DNA of 64,000 bases from Membranipora membranacea (Eukaryota; Bryozoa; Gymnolaemata; Cheilostomatida; Membraniporidae): positions 13,347,501 to 13,411,500 of the forward strand of contig OU612070.1 of NCBI GenBank assembly GCA_914767715.1, read 5' to 3'. Within the stretch, counting starts at the first letter, position 1; each line of letters begins with the position of its first letter. This document shows, in pieces, positions 48,033 through 63,000 of the stretch. The notes beneath the pieces were generated by a model. It had not been told where the DNA came from and did not search any database. It saw only the letters and a list, made by a program, of their open reading frames with translations. The position numbers were made by a program, and so were the translations under genes.

Positions 48033-51000
48033 ATGCTTTTTTTTGGCCAGATCAAAAAATAGATTTGCTTCTAACTAACCTCATAAGGAGGACCAACTCC
48101 TGCTCATCCCGAATCTGCAGACCGTTTGGCTCTGCGGCTTTTCGTTCTCCGTCAGCGTCAGTTTTAATTAGGGCCACTTTTGCTATAAAAAAACATGCCA
48201 AACGGCAGAATCGAAAAATTACATCTCTGTTTGATTCTTATCAAACTCCGACCAGTTCATGCTCTTATTGCCCTCATTCAACACGCCGAATATTGGAACC
48301 CTCGGATTAACAGGGGGGTCACAACGCTGACTTGAAAATCCAAAAATTATACCAAGGGAGGGTATCATGCTTTTTTTTCGGCCAGATCAAAAAATAGATT
48401 TGCTTCTAACTAACCTCATAAGGAGGAGCAACTCCTGCTCATCTCGAATCTGCAGACCGTTTGGCTCTGCGGCTTTTCGTTCTCCGTCAGCGTCCGTTTT
48501 AATTAGGGCCACTTTTGCTATAAAAAAACATGCCAAACGGCAGCATCGAAAAATTAAATCTCTGTTGGATTCTTATCAAACTCCGACCAGTTCAAGCTCT
48601 TATTGCCCTCATTCAACACGCCGAATATTGGAATCCTCAGATTAAAAGGGGGGTCACAACGCTGACTTTAAAATCCAAAAATTATACCAAGGGAGGGTAT
48701 CATGCTTTTTTTTCGGCCAGATCAAAAAATAGATTTGCTTCTAACTAACCTCATAAGGAGGAGCAACTCCTGCTCATCCCGAATCTGCAGACCGTTTGGC
48801 TCTGCGGCTTTTCGTTCTCCGTCAGCGTCCGTTTTAATTAGGGCCACTTTTGCTATAAAAAAACATGCCAAACGGCAGCATCGAAAAATTAAATCTCTGT
48901 TGGATTCTTATCAAACTCCGACCAGTTCAAGCTCTTATTGCCATCATTCAACACGCCGAATATTGGAATCCTCGGATTAACAGGGGGGTCACAACGCTGA
49001 CTTGAAAATCCAAAAATTATACCAAGGGAGGGTATCATGCTTTTTTTTCGGCCAGATCAAAAAATAGATTTGCTTCTAACTAACCTCATAAGGAGGAGCA
49101 ACTCCTGCTCATCTCGAATCTGCAGACCGTTTGGCTCTACGGCTATTCGTTCTCCGTCAGCGTCCGTTTTAATTAGGGCCACTTTTGCTATAAAAAAACA
49201 TGCCAAACGGCAGCATCGAAAAATTAAATCTCTGTTGGATTCTTATCAAACTCCGACCAGTTCAAGCTCTTATTGCCCTCATTCAACACGCCGAATATTG
49301 GAATCCTCGGATTAACAGGGGGGTCACAACGCTGACTTGAAAATCCAAAAATTATACCAAGGGAGGGTATCATGCTTTTTTTTCGGCCAGATCAAAAAAT
49401 AGATTTGCTTCTAACTAACCTCATAAGGAGGAGCAACTCCTGCTCATCTCGAATCTGCAGACCGTTTGGCTCTGCGGCTTTTCGTTCTCCGTCAGCGGCC
49501 GTTTTAATTAGGGCCACTTTTGCTATAAAAAAACATGCCAAACGGCAGCATCGAAAAATTAAATCTCTGTTGGATTCTTATCAAACTCCGACCAGTTCAA
49601 GCTCTTATTGCCCTCATTCAACACGCCGAATATTGGAATCCTCGGATTAACAGGGGGGTCACAACGCTGACTTGAAAATCCAAAAATTATACCAAGGGAG
49701 GGTATCATGCTTTTTTTTCGGCCAGATCAAAAAATAGATTTGCTTCTAACTAACCTCATAAGGAGGAGCAACTCCTGCTCATCCCGAATCTGCAGACCGT
49801 TTGGCTCTGCGGCTTTTCGTTCTCCGTCAGCGTCCGTTTTAATTAGGGCCACTTTTGCTATAAAAAAACATGCCAAACGGCAGCATCGAAAAATTAAATC
49901 TCTGTTGGATTCTTATCAAACTCCGACCAGTTCAAGCTCTTATTGCCCTCATTCAACACTCCGAACATTGGAATCCTCGCATTAACAGGGGGGTCACAAC
50001 GCTGACTTGAAAATCCAAAAAGTTATACCAAGGGAGGGTATCATGCTTTTTTTTGGCCAGATCAAAAAATAGATTTGCTTCTAACTAACCTCATAAGGAG
50101 GAGCCACTCCTGCTCATCTCGAATCTGCAGACCGTTTGGCTCTGCGGCTTTTCGTTCTCCGTCAGCGTCCGTTTTAATTAGGGCCACTTTTGCTATAAAA
50201 AAACATGCCAAAGGCAGCATCGAAAAATTAAATCTCTGTTGGATTCTTATCAAACTCCGACCAGATCAAGCTCTTATTGCCCTCATTCAACACGCCGAAT
50301 ATTGGAATCCTCGGATTAACAGGGAGGTCACAACGCTGACTTGAAAATCCAAAAATTATACCAAGGGAGGGTATCATGCTTTTTTTTCGGCCAGATCAAA
50401 AAATAGATTTGCTTCTAACTAACCTCATAAGGAGGACCAACTCCTGCTCATCCCGAATCTGCAGACCGTTTGGCTCTGCGGCTTTTCGTTCTCCGTCAGC
50501 GTCCGTTTTAATTAGGGCCACTTTTGCTATAAAAAAACATGCCAAACGGCAGCATCGGAAAATTAAAACTCTGTTGGATTCTTATCAAACTCCGACCAGT
50601 TCAAGCTCTTATTGCCCTCATTCAACACGCCGAATATTGGAATCCTCGGATTAACAGGGGGGTCACAACGCTGACTTGAAAATCCAAAAATTATACCAAG
50701 GGAGGGTATCATGCTTTTTTTCGGCCAGATCAAAAAATAGATTTGCTTCTAACTAACCTCATAAGGAGGAGCAACTCCTGCTCATCTCGAATCTGCAGAC
50801 CGTTTGGCTCTACGGCTTTTCGTTCTCCGTCAGCGTCCGTTTTAATTAGGGCCACTTTTGCTATAAAAAAACATGCCAAACGGCAGCATCGAAAAATTAA
50901 ATCTCTGTTGGATTCTTATCAAACTCCGACCAGTTCAAGCTCTTATTGCCCTCATTCAACACGCCGAATATTGGAATCCTCGGATTAACAGGGGGGTCAC

Positions 51001-54000
51001 AACGCTGACTTGAAAATCCAAAAATTATACCAAGGGAGGGTATCATGCTTTTTTTTCGGCCAGATCAAAAAATAGATTTGCTTCTAACTAACCTCATAAG
51101 GAGGAGCAACTCCTGCTCATCTCGAATCTGCAGACGGTTTGGCTCTGCGGCTTTTCGTTCTCCGTCAGCGGCCGTTTTAATTAGGGCCACTTTTGCTATA
51201 AAAAAACATGCCAAACGGCAGCATCGAAAAATTAAATCTCTGTTGGATTCTTATCAAACTCCGACCAGTTCAAGCTCTTATTGCCCTCATTCAACACGCC
51301 GAATATTGGAATCCTCGGATTAACAGGGGGGTCACAACGCTGACTTGAAAATCCAAAAATTATATCAAGGGAGGGTATCATGCTTTTTTTTCGGCCAGAT
51401 CAAAAAATAGATTTGCTTCTAACTAACCTCATAAGGAGGAGCAACTCCTGCTCATCCCGAATTTGCAGACCGTTTGGCTCTGCGGCTTTTCGTTCTCCGT
51501 CAGCGTCCGTTTTAATTAGGGCCACTTTTGCTATAAAAAAACATGCCAAACGGCAGCATCGAAAAATTAAATCTCTGTTGGATTCTTATCAAACTCCGAC
51601 CAGTTCAAGCTCTTATTGCCCTCATTCAACACGCCGAATATTGGAATCATCGGATTAACAGGGGGGTCACAACGCTGACTTGAAAATCCAAAAATTATAC
51701 CAAGGGAGGGTATCATGCTTTTTTTTCGGCCAGATCAAAAAATAGATTTGCTTCTAACTAACCTCATAAGGAGGAGCAACTCCTGCTCATCCCGAATTTG
51801 CAGACCGTTTGGCTCTGCGGCTTTTCGTTCTCCGTCAGCGTCCGTTTTAATTAGGGCCACTTTTGCTTTAAAAAAACATGCCAAACGGCAGCATCGAAAA
51901 ATTAAATCTCTGTTGGATTCTTATCACACTCCGACCAGTTCAAGCTCTTATTGCCCTCATTCAACACGCCGAATATTGGAATCCTCGGATTAACAGGGGG
52001 GTCACAACGCTGACTTGAAAATCCAAAAATTATACCAAGGGAGGGTATCATGCTTTTTTTTCGGCCAGATCAAAAAATAGATTTGCTTCTAACTAACCTC
52101 ATAAGGAGGAGCAACTCCTGCTCATCCCGAATCTGCAGACCGTTTGGCTCTGCGGCTTTTCGTTCTCCGTCAGCGTCCGTTTTAATCAGGGCCACTTTTG
52201 CTATAAAAAAACATGCCAAACGGCAGCATCGAAAAATTAAATCTCTGTTGGATTCTTATCAAACTCCGACCAGTTCAAGCTCTTATTGCCCTCATTCAAC
52301 ACGCCGAATATTGGAATCCTCGGATTAACAGGGGGGTCACAACGCTGACTTGAAAATCCAAAAATTATACCAAGGGAGGGTATCATGCTTTTTTTTCGGC
52401 CAGATCAAAAAATAGATTTGCTTCTAACTAACCTCATAAGGAGGAGCAACTCCTGCTCATCCCGAATCTGCAGACCGTTTGGCTCTGTGGCTTTTCGTTC
52501 TCCGTCAGCGTCCGTTTTAATTAGGGCCACTTTTGCTATAAAAAAACATGCCAAACGGCAGCATCGAAAAATTAAATCTCTGTTGGATTTTTATCAAACT
52601 CCGATCAGTTCAAGCTCTTATTGCCCTCATTCAACACTCCGAACATTGGAATCCTCGCATTAACAGGGGGGTCACAACGCTGACTTGAAAATCCAAAAAG
52701 TTATACCAAGGGAGGGTATCATGCTTTTTTTTGGCCAGATCAAAAAATAGATTTGCTTCTAATTAACCTCATAAGGAGGAGCAACTCCTGCTCATCTCGA
52801 ATCTGCAGACCGTTTGGCTCTGCGGCTTTTCGTTCTCCGTCAGCGTCTGTTTTAATTAGGGCCACTTTTGCTATAAAAAAACATGCCAAAGGCAGCATCG
52901 AAAAATTAAATCTCTGTTGGATTCTTATCAAACTCCGACCAGTTCAAGCTCTTATTGCCCTCATTCAACACGCCGAATATTGGAATCCTCGGATTAACAG
53001 GGAGGTCACAACGCTGACTTGAAAATCCAAAAATTATACCAAGGGAGGGTATCATGCTTTTTTTTCGGCCAGATCAAAAAATAGATTTGCTTCTAACTAA
53101 CCTCATAAGGAGGACCAACTCCTGCTCATCCCGAATCTGCAGACCGTTTGGCTCTGCGGCTTTTCGTTCTCCGTCAGCGTCCGTTTTAATTAGGGCCACT
53201 TTTGCTATAAAAAAACATGCCAAACGGCAGCATCGTAAAATTAAAACTCTGTTGGATTCTTATCAATCTCCGACCAGTTCAAGCTCTTATTGCCCTCATT
53301 CAACACGCCGAATATTGGAATCCTCGGATTAACAGGGGGGTCACAACGCTGACTTGAAAATCCAAAAATTATACCAAGGGAGGGTATCATGCTTTTTTTC
53401 GGCCAGATCAAAAAATAGATTTGCTTCTAACTAACCTCATAAGGAGGAGCAACTCCTGCTCATCTCGAATCTGCAGACCGTTTGGCTCTACGGCTTTTCG
53501 TTCTCCGTCAGCGTCCGTTTTAATTAGGGCCACTTTTGCTATAAAAAAACATGCCAAATGGCAGCATCGAAAAATTAAATCTCTGTTGGATTCTTATCAA
53601 ACTCCGACCAGTTCAAGCTCTTATTGCCCTCATTCAACACGCCGAATATTGGAATCCTCGGATTAACAGGGGGGTCACAACGCTGACTTGAAAATCCAAA
53701 AATTATACCAAGGGAGGGTATCATGCATTTTTTTCGGCCAGATCAAAAAATAGATTTGCTTCTAACTAACCTCATAAGGAGGAGCAACTCCTGCTCCTCC
53801 CGAATCTGCAGACCGTTTGGCTCTGTGGCTTTTCGTTCTCCGTCAGCGTCCGTTTTGATTAGGGCCACTTTTGCTATAAAAAAACATGCCAAACGCAGCA
53901 TCGAAAAATTAAATCTCTGTTGGATTCTTATCAAACTCCGACCAGTTCAAGCTCTTTTTGCCCTCATTCAACACGCCGAACATTGGAATCCTCGGATTAA

Positions 54001-56066
54001 CAGGGGGGTCACAACGCTGACTTGAAAATCCAAAAATTATACCAAGGGAGGGTATCATGCTCTTTTTTCGGCCAGATCAAAAAATAGATTTGCTTCTAAC
54101 TAACCTCATAAGGAGGAGCAACTCCTGCTCATCCCGAATCTGCAGACCGTTTGGCTCTGCGGCTTTTCGTTCTCCGTCTGCGTCCGCTTTAATTAGGGCC
54201 ACTTTTGCTATAAAAAAACATGCCAAACGGCAGCATCGAAAAATTAAATCTCTGTTGGATTCTTATCAAACTCCGACCAGTTCAAGCTCTCATTGCCCTC
54301 ATTCAACACGCCGAATATTGGAATCCTCGGATTAACAGGGGGGTCACAACGCTGACTTGAAAATCCAAAAATTATACCAAGGGAGGGTATCATGCATTTT
54401 TTTCGGCCAGATCAAAAAATAGATTTGCTTCTAACTAACCTCATAAGGAGGAGCAACTCCTGCTCATCCCGAATCTGCAGACCGTTTGGCTGTGCGGCTT
54501 TTCGTTCTCCGTCAGCGTCCGTTTTAATTAGGGCCACTTTTGCTATAAAAAAACATGCCAAACGGCAGCATCGAAAAATTAAATCTCTGTTGGATTCTTA
54601 TCAAACTCCGACCAGTTCAAGCTCTTATTGCCCTCATTCAACACGCCGAATATTGGAATCCTCGGATTAACAGGGGGGTCACAACGCTGACTTGAAAATC
54701 CAAAAATTATACCAAGGGAGGGTATCATGCTTTTTTTTCGGCCAGATCAAAAAATAGATTTGCTTCTAACTAACCTCATAAGGAGGAGCAACTCCTGCTC
54801 ATCCCGAATCTGCAGACCGTTTGGCTCTGCGGCTTTTCGTTCTCCGTCAGCGTCCGTTTTAATTAGGGCCACTTTTGCTATAAAAAAACATGCCAAACGG
54901 CAGCATCGAAAAATTAAATCTCTGTTGGATTCTTATCAAATTCCGATCAGTTCAAGCTCTTATTGCCCTCATTCAACACTCCGAATATTGGAATCCTCGG
55001 ATTAACAGGGAGGTCACAACGCTGACTTGAAAATCCAAAAATTATACCAAGGGAGGGTATCATGCTTTTTTTTCGGCCAGATCAAAAAATAGATTTGCTT
55101 CTAACTAACCTCATAAGGAGGACCAACTCCTGCTCATCCCGAATCTGCAGACCGTTTGGCTCTGCGGCTTTTCGTTCTCCGTCAGCGTCCGTTTTAATTA
55201 GGGCCACTTTTGCTATAAAAAAACATGCCAAACGGCAGCATCGTAAAATTAAAACTCTGTTTGATTCTTATCAAACTCCGACTAGTTCAAGCTCTTATTG
55301 CCCTCATTCAACACGCCGAATATTGGAATCCTCGGATTAAAAGGGGGGTCACAACGCTGACTTGAAAATCCAAAAATTATACCAAGGGAGGGTATCATGC
55401 TTTTTTTCGGCCAGATCAAAAAATAGATTTGCTTCTAACTAACCTCATAAGGAGGAGCAACTCCTGCTCATCTCGAATCTGCAGACCGTTTGGCTCTACG
55501 GCTTTTCGTTCTCCGTCAGCGTCCGTTTTAATTAGGGCCACTTTTGCTATAAAAAAACATGCCAAACGGCAGCATCGAAAAATTAAATCTCTGTTGGATT
55601 CTTATCAAACTCCGACCAGTTCAAGCTCTTATTGCCCTCATTCAACACGCCGAATATTGGAATCCTCGGATTAACAGGGGGGTCACAACGCTGACTTGAA
55701 AATCCAAAAATTATACCAAGGGAGGGTATCATGCTTTTTTTTCGGCCAGATCAAAAAATAGATTTGCTTCTAACTAACCTCATAAGGAGGAGCAACTCCT
55801 GCTCATCCCGAATCTGCAGACCGTTTGGCTCTGCGGCTTTTCGTTCTCCGTCTGCGTCCGCTTTAATTAGGGCCACTTTTGCTATAAAAAAACATGCCAA
55901 ACGGCAGCATCGAAAAATTAAATCTATGTTGGATTCTTATCAAACTCCGACCAGTTCAAGCTCTTATTGCCCTCATTCAACACTCCGAACATTGGAATCC
56001 TCGCATTAACAGGGGGGTCACAACGCTGACTTGAAAATCCAAAAAGTTATACCAAGGGAGGGTATC
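48033..56066. repeat. Second subfamily, higher-order copy H (24 units, ~8.03 kb)
   Basis: Unit starts are 48033, 48367, 48702, 49037, 49372, 49707, 50043, 50376, 50711, 51045, 51380, 51715, 52050, 52385, 52721, 53054, 53389, 53723, 54057, 54392, 54727, 55062, 55397 and 55731. It contains both the five-unit segment present in copy F (51045-52385, compare 37324-38664) and the units 54057-54392 shared with copy G. From 50043 through 53054 it aligns to copy F at a constant offset of 13,721 bp. It is the most complete layout of this subfamily. Confidence 0.84.
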
Positions 56067-59000
56067 ATGCTTTTTTTTGGCCAGATCAAAAAATAGATTT
56101 GCTTCTAACTAACCTCATAAGGAGGACCAACTCCTGCTCATCCCGAATCTGCAGACCGTTTGGCTCTGCGGCTTTTCGTTCTCCGTCAGCGTCAGTTTTA
56201 ATTAGGGCCACTTTTGCTATAAAAAAACATGCCAAACGGCAGAATCGAAAAATTACATCTCTGTTTGATTCTTATCAAACTCCGACCAGTTCATGCTCTT
56301 ATTGCCCTCATTCAACACGCCGAATATTGGAACCCTCGGATTAACAGGGGGGTCACAACGCTGACTTGAAAATCCAAAAATTATACCAAGGGAGGGTATC
56401 ATGCTTTTTTTTCGGCCAGATCAAAAAATAGGTTTGCTTCTAACTAACCTCATAAGGAGGAGCAACTCCTGCTCATCTCGAATCTGCAGACCGTTTGGCT
56501 CTGCGGCTTTTCGTTCTCCGTCAGCGTCCGTTTTAATTAGGGCCACTTTTGCTATAAAAAAACATGCCAAACGGCAGCATCGAAAAATTAAATCTCTGTT
56601 GGATTCTTATCAAACTCCGACCAGTTCAAGCTCTTATTGCCCTCATTCAACACGCCGAATATTGGAATCCTCAGATTAAAAGGGGGGTCACAACGCTGAC
56701 TTTAAAATCCAAAAATTATACCAAGGGAGGGTATCATGCTTTTTTTTCGGCCAGATCAAAAAATAGATTTGCTTCTAACTAACCTCATAAGGAGGAGCAA
56801 CTCCTGCTCATCCCGAATCTGCAGACCGTTTGGCTCTGCGGCTTTTCGTTCTCCGTCAGCGTCCGTTTTAATTAGGGCCACTTTTGCTATAAAAAAACAT
56901 GCCAAACGGCAGCATCGAAAAATTAAATCTCTGTTGGATTCTTATCAAATTCCGATCAGTTCAAGCTCTTATTGCCCTCATTCAACACTCCGAATATTGG
57001 AATCCTCGGATTAACAGGGAGGTCACAACGCTGACTTGAAAATCCAAAAATTATACCAAGGGAGGGTATCATGCTTTTTTTTCGGCCAGATCAAAAAATA
57101 GATTTGCTTCTAACTAACCTCATAAGGAGGACCAACTCCTGCTCATCCCGAATCTGCAGACCGTTTGGCTCTGCGGCTTTTCGTTCTCCGTCAGCGTCCG
57201 TTTTAATTAGGGCCACTTTTGCTATAAAAAAACATGCCAAACGGCAGCATCGTAAAATTAAATCTCTGTTGGATTCTTATCAAACTCCGACCAGTTCAAG
57301 CTCTTATTGCCCTCATTCAACACGCCGAATATTGGAATCCTCGGATTAACAGGGGGGTCACAACGCTGACTTGAAAATCCAAAAATTATACCAAGGGAGG
57401 GTATCATGCTTTTTTTCGGCCAGATCAAAAAATAGATTTGCTTCTAACTAACCTCATAAGGAGGAGCAACTCCTGCTCATCTCGAATCTGCAGACCGTTT
57501 GGCTCTACGGCTTTTCGTTCTCCGTCAGCGTCCGTTTTAATTAGGGCCACTTTTGCTATAAAAAAACATGCCAAACGGCAGCATCGAAATATTAAATCTC
57601 TGTTGGATTCTTATCAAACTCCGACCAGTTCAAGCTCTTATTGCCCTCATTCAACACGCCGAATATTGGAATCCTCGGATTAACAGGGGGGTCACAACGC
57701 TGACTTGAAAATCCAAAAATTATACCAAGGGAGGGTATCATGCTTTTTTTTCGGCCAGATCAAAAAATAGATTTGCTTCTAACTAACCTCATAAGGAGGA
57801 GCAACTCCTGCTCATCCCGAATCTGCAGACCGTTTGGCTCTGCGGCTTTTCGTTCTCCGTCTGCGTCCGCTTTAATTAGGGCCACTTTTGCTATAAAAAA
57901 CATGCCAAACGGCAGCATCGAAAAATTAAATCTCTGTTGGATTCTTATCAAACTCCGACCAGTTCAAGCTCTTATTGCCCTCATTCAACACTCCGAACAT
58001 TGGAATCCTCGCATTAACAGGGGGGTCACAACGCTGACTTGAAAATCCAAAAAGTTATACCAAGGGAGGGTATCATGCTTTTTTTTGGCCAGATCAAAAA
58101 ATAGATTTGCTTCTAACTAACCTCATAAGGAGGACCAACTCCTGCTCATCCCGAATCTGCAGACCGTTTGGCTCTGCGGCTTTTCGTTCTCCGTCAGCGT
58201 CAGTTTTAATTAGGGCCACTTTTGCTATAAAAAAACATGCCAAACGGCAGAATCGAAAAATTACATCTCTGTTTGATTCTTATCAAACTCCGACCAGTTC
58301 ATGCTCTTATTGCCCTCATTCAACACGCCGAATATTGGAACCCTCGGATTAACAGGGGGGTCACAACGCTGACTTGAAAATCCAAAAATTATACCAAGGG
58401 AGGGTATCATGCTTTTTTTTCGGCCAGATCAAAAAATAGATTTGCTTCTAACTAACCTCATAAGGAGGAGCAACTCCTGCTCATCTCGAATCTGCAGACC
58501 GTTTGGCTCTGCGGCTTTTCGTTCTCCGTCAGCGTCCGTTTTAATTAGGGCCACTTTTGCTATAAAAAAACATGCCAAACGGCAGCATCGAAAAATTAAA
58601 TCTCTGTTGGATTCTTATCAAACTCCGACCAGTTCAAGCTCTTATTGCCCTCATTCAACACGCCGAATATTGGAATCCTCAGATTAAAAGGGGGGTCACA
58701 ACGCTGACTTTAAAATCCAAAAATTATACCAAGGGAGGGTATCATGCTTTTTTTTCGGCCAGATCAAAAAATAGATTTGCTTCTAACTAACCTCATAAGG
58801 AGGAGCAACTCCTGCTCATCCCGAATCTGCAGACCGTTTGGCTCTGCGGCTTTTCGTTCTCCGTCAGCGTCCGTTTTAATTAGGGCCACTTTTGCTATAA
58901 AAAAACATGCCAAACGGCAGCATCGAAAAATTAAATCTCTGTTGGATTCTTATCAAACTCCGACCAGTTCAAGCTCTTATTGCCATCATTCAACACGCCG

Positions 59001-60082
59001 AATATTGGAATCCTCGGATTAACAGGGGGGTCACAACGCTGACTTGAAAATCCAAAAATTATACCAAGGGAGGGTATCATGCTTTTTTTTCGGCCAGATC
59101 AAAAAATAGATTTGCTTCTAACTAACCTCATAAGGAGGAGCAACTCCTGCTCATCCCGAATCTGCAGACCGTTTGGCTCTGCGGCTTTTCGTTCTCCGTC
59201 AGCGTCCGTTTTAATTAGGGCCACTTTTGCTATAAAAAAACATGCCAAACGGCAGCATCGTAAAATTAAATCTCTGTTGGATTCTTATCAAACTCCGACC
59301 AGTTCAAGCTCTTATTGCCCTCATTCAACACGCCGAATATTGGAATCCTCGGATTAACAGGGGGGTCACAACGCTGACTTGAAAATCCAAAAATTATACC
59401 AAGGGAGGGTATCATGCTTTTTTTCGGCCAGATCAAAAAATAGATTTGCTTCTAACTAACCTCATAAGGAGGAGCAACTCCTGCTCATCTCGAATCTGCA
59501 GACCGTTTGGCTCTACGGCTTTTCGTTCTCCGTCAGCGTCCGTTTTAATTAGGGCCACTTTTGCTATAAAAAAACATGCCAAACGGCAGCATCGAAATAT
59601 TAAATCTCTGTTGGATTCTTATCAAACTCCGACCAGTTCAAGCTCTTATTGCCCTCATTCAACACGCCGAATATTGGAATCCTCGGATTAACAGGGGGGT
59701 CACAACGCTGACTTGAAAATCCAAAAATTATACCAAGGGAGGGTATCATGCTTTTTTTTCGGCCAGATCAAAAAATAGATTTGCTTCTAACTAACCTCAT
59801 AAGGAGGAGCAACTCCTGCTCATCCCGAATCTGCAGACCGTTTGGCTCTGCGGCTTTTCGTTCTCCGTCTGCGTCCGCTTTAATTAGGGCCACTTTTGCT
59901 ATAAAAAACATGCCAAACGGCAGCATCGAAAAATTAAATCTCTGTTGGATTCTTATCAAACTCCGACCAGTTCAAGCTCTTATTGCCCTCATTCAACACT
60001 CCGAACATTGGAATCCTCGCATTAACAGGGGGGTCACAACGCTGACTTGAAAATCCAAAAAGTTATACCAAGGGAGGGTATC
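56067..60082. repeat. Two tandem six-unit (2008 bp) higher-order copies, I and J
   Basis: Unit starts are 56067, 56401, 56736, 57071, 57406 and 57740, then 58075, 58409, 58744, 59079, 59414 and 59748. Each block begins with the GGACCAACTCC marker unit, and the marker-to-marker distance is 2008 bp both times. Positions 1, 2, 5 and 6 of the two blocks carry the same markers, including the rare GAAATATTAAATC at the fifth unit and the A6 tract (ATAAAAAACATG) at the sixth. Positions 3 and 4 differ: 56736 has ATTCCGATCAG while 58744 has GCCATCATT. The six-unit period equals that of copy C in the first subfamily. Confidence 0.85.
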
Positions 60083-63000
60083 ATGCTTTTTTTTGGCCAG
60101 ATCAAAAAATAGATTTGCTTCTAACTAACCTCATAAGGAGGACCAACTCCTGCTCATCCCGAATCTGCAGACCGTTTGGCTCTGCGGCTTTTCGTTCTCC
60201 GTCAGCGTCAGTTTTAATTAGGGCCACTTTTGCTATAAAAAAACATGCCAAACGGCAGAATCGAAAAATTACATCTCTGTTTGATTCTTATCAAACTCCG
60301 ACCAGTTCATGCTCTTATTGCCCTCATTCAACACGCCGAATATTGGAACCCTCGGATTAACAGGGGGGTCACAACGCTGACTTGAAAATCCAAAAATTAT
60401 ACCAAGGGAGGGTATCATGCTTTTTTTTCGGCCAGATCAAAAAATAGATTTGCTTCTAACTAACCTCATAAGGAGGAGCAACTCCTGCTCATCTCGAATC
60501 TGCAGACCGTTTGGCTCTGCGGCTTTTCGTTCTCCGTCAGCGTCCGTTTTAATTAGGGCCACTTTTGCTATAAAAAAACATGCCAAACGGCAGCATCGAA
60601 AAATTAAATCTCTGTTGGATTCTTATCAAACTCCGACCAGTTCAAGCTCTTATTGCCCTCATTCAACACGCCGAATATTGGAATCCTCAGATTAAAAGGG
60701 GGGTCACAACGCTGACTTTAAAATCCAAAAATTATACCAAGGGAGGGTATCATGCTTTTTTTTCGGCCAGATCAAAAAATAGATTTGCTTCTAACTAACC
60801 TCATAAGGAGGAGCAACTCCTGCTCATCCCGAATCTGCAGACCGTTTGGCTCTGCGGCTTTTCGTTCTCCGTCAGCGTCCGTTTTAATTAGGGCCACTTT
60901 TGCTATAAAAAAACATGCCAAACGGCAGCATCGAAAAATTAAATCTCTGTTGGATTCTTATCAAACTCCGACCAGTTCAAGCTCTTATTGCCATCATTCA
61001 ACACGCCGAATATTGGAATCCTCGGATTAACAGGGGGGTCACAACGCTGACTTGAAAATCCAAAAATTATACCAAGGGAGGGTATCATGCTTTTTTTTCG
61101 GCCAGATCAAAAAATAGATTTGCTTCTAACTAACCTCATAAGGAGGAGCAACTCCTGCTCATCTCGAATCTGCAGACCGTTTGGCTCTACGGCTATTCGT
61201 TCTCCGTCAGCATCCGTTTTAATTAGGGCCACTTTTGCTATAAAAAAACATGCCAAACGGCAGCATCGAAAAATTAAATCTCTGTTGGATTCTTATCAAA
61301 CTCCGACCAGTTCAAGCTCTTATTGCCCTCATTCAACACGCCGAATATTGGAATCCTCGGATTAACAGGGGGGTCACAACGCTGACTTGAAAATCCAAAA
61401 ATTATACCAAGGGAGGGTATCATGCTTTTTTTTCGGCCAGATCAAAAAATAGATTTGCTTCTAACTAACCTCATAAGGAGGAGCAACTCCTGCTCATCTC
61501 GAATCTGCAGACCGTTTGGCTCTGCGGCTTTTCGTTCTCCGTCAGCGGCCGTTTTAATTAGGGCCACTTTTGCTATAAAAAAACATGCCAAACGGCAGCA
61601 TCGAAAAATTAAATCTCTGTTGGATTCTTATCAAACTCCGACCAGTTCAAGCTCTTATTGCCCTCATTCAACACGCCGAATATTGGAATCCTCGGATTAA
61701 CAGGGGGGTCACAACGCTGACTTGAAAATCCAAAAATTATACCAAGGGAGGGTATCATGCTTTTTTTTCGGCCAGATCAAAAAATAGATTTGCTTCTAAC
61801 TAACCTCATAAGGAGGAGCAACTCCTGCTCATCCCGAATCTGCAGACCGTTTGGCTCTGCGGCTTTTCGTTCTCCGTCAGCGTCCGTTTTAATTAGGGCC
61901 ACTTTTGCTATAAAAAAACATGCCAAACGGCAGCATCGAAAAATTAAATCTCTGTTGGATTCTTATCAAACTCCGACCAGTTCAAGCTCTTATTGCCCTC
62001 ATTCAACACTCCGAACATTGGAATCCTCGCATTAACAGGGGGGTCACAACGCTGACTTGAAAATCCAAAAAGTTATACCAAGGGAGGGTATCATGCTTTT
62101 TTTTGGCCAGATCAAAAAATAGATTTGCTTCTAACTAACCTCATAAGGAGGAGCAACTCCTGCTCATCTCGAATCTGCAGACCGTTTGGCTCTGCGGCTT
62201 TTCGTTCTCCGTCAGCGTCCGTTTTAATTAGGGCCACTTTTGCTATAAAAAAACATGCCAAAGGCAGCATCGAAAAATTAAATCTCTGTTGGATTCTTAT
62301 CAAACTCCGACCAGTTCAAGCTCTTATTGCCCTCATTCAACACGCCGAATATTGGAATCCTCAGATTAACAGGGAGGTCACAACGCTGACTTGAAAATCC
62401 AAAAATTATACCAAGGGAGGGTATCATGCTTTTTTTTCGGCCAGATCAAAAAATAGATTTGCTTCTAACTAACCTCATAAGGAGGACCAACTCCTGCTCA
62501 TCCCGAATCTGCAGACCGTTTGGCTCTGCGGCTTTTCGTTCTCCGTCAGCGTCCGTTTTAATTAGGGCCACTTTTGCTATAAAAAAACATGCCAAACGGC
62601 AGCATCGTAAAATTAAAACTCTGTTGGATTCTTATCAAACTCCGACCAGTTCAAGCTCTTATTGCCCTCATTCAACACGCCGAATATTGGAATCCTCGGA
62701 TTAACAGGGGGGTCACAACGCTGACTTGAAAATCCAAAAATTATACCAAGGGAGGGTATCATGCTTTTTTCCGGCCAGATCAAAAAATAGATTTGCTTCT
62801 AACTAACCTCATAAGGAGGAGCAACTCCTGCTCATCTCGAATCTGCAGACCGTTTGGCTCTACGGCTTTTCGTTCTCCGTCAGCGTCCGTTTTAATTAGG
62901 GCCACTTTTGCTATAAAAAAACATGCCAAACGGCAGCATCGAAAAATTAAATCTCTGTTGGATTCTTATCAAACTCCGACCAGTTCAAGCTCTTATTGCC

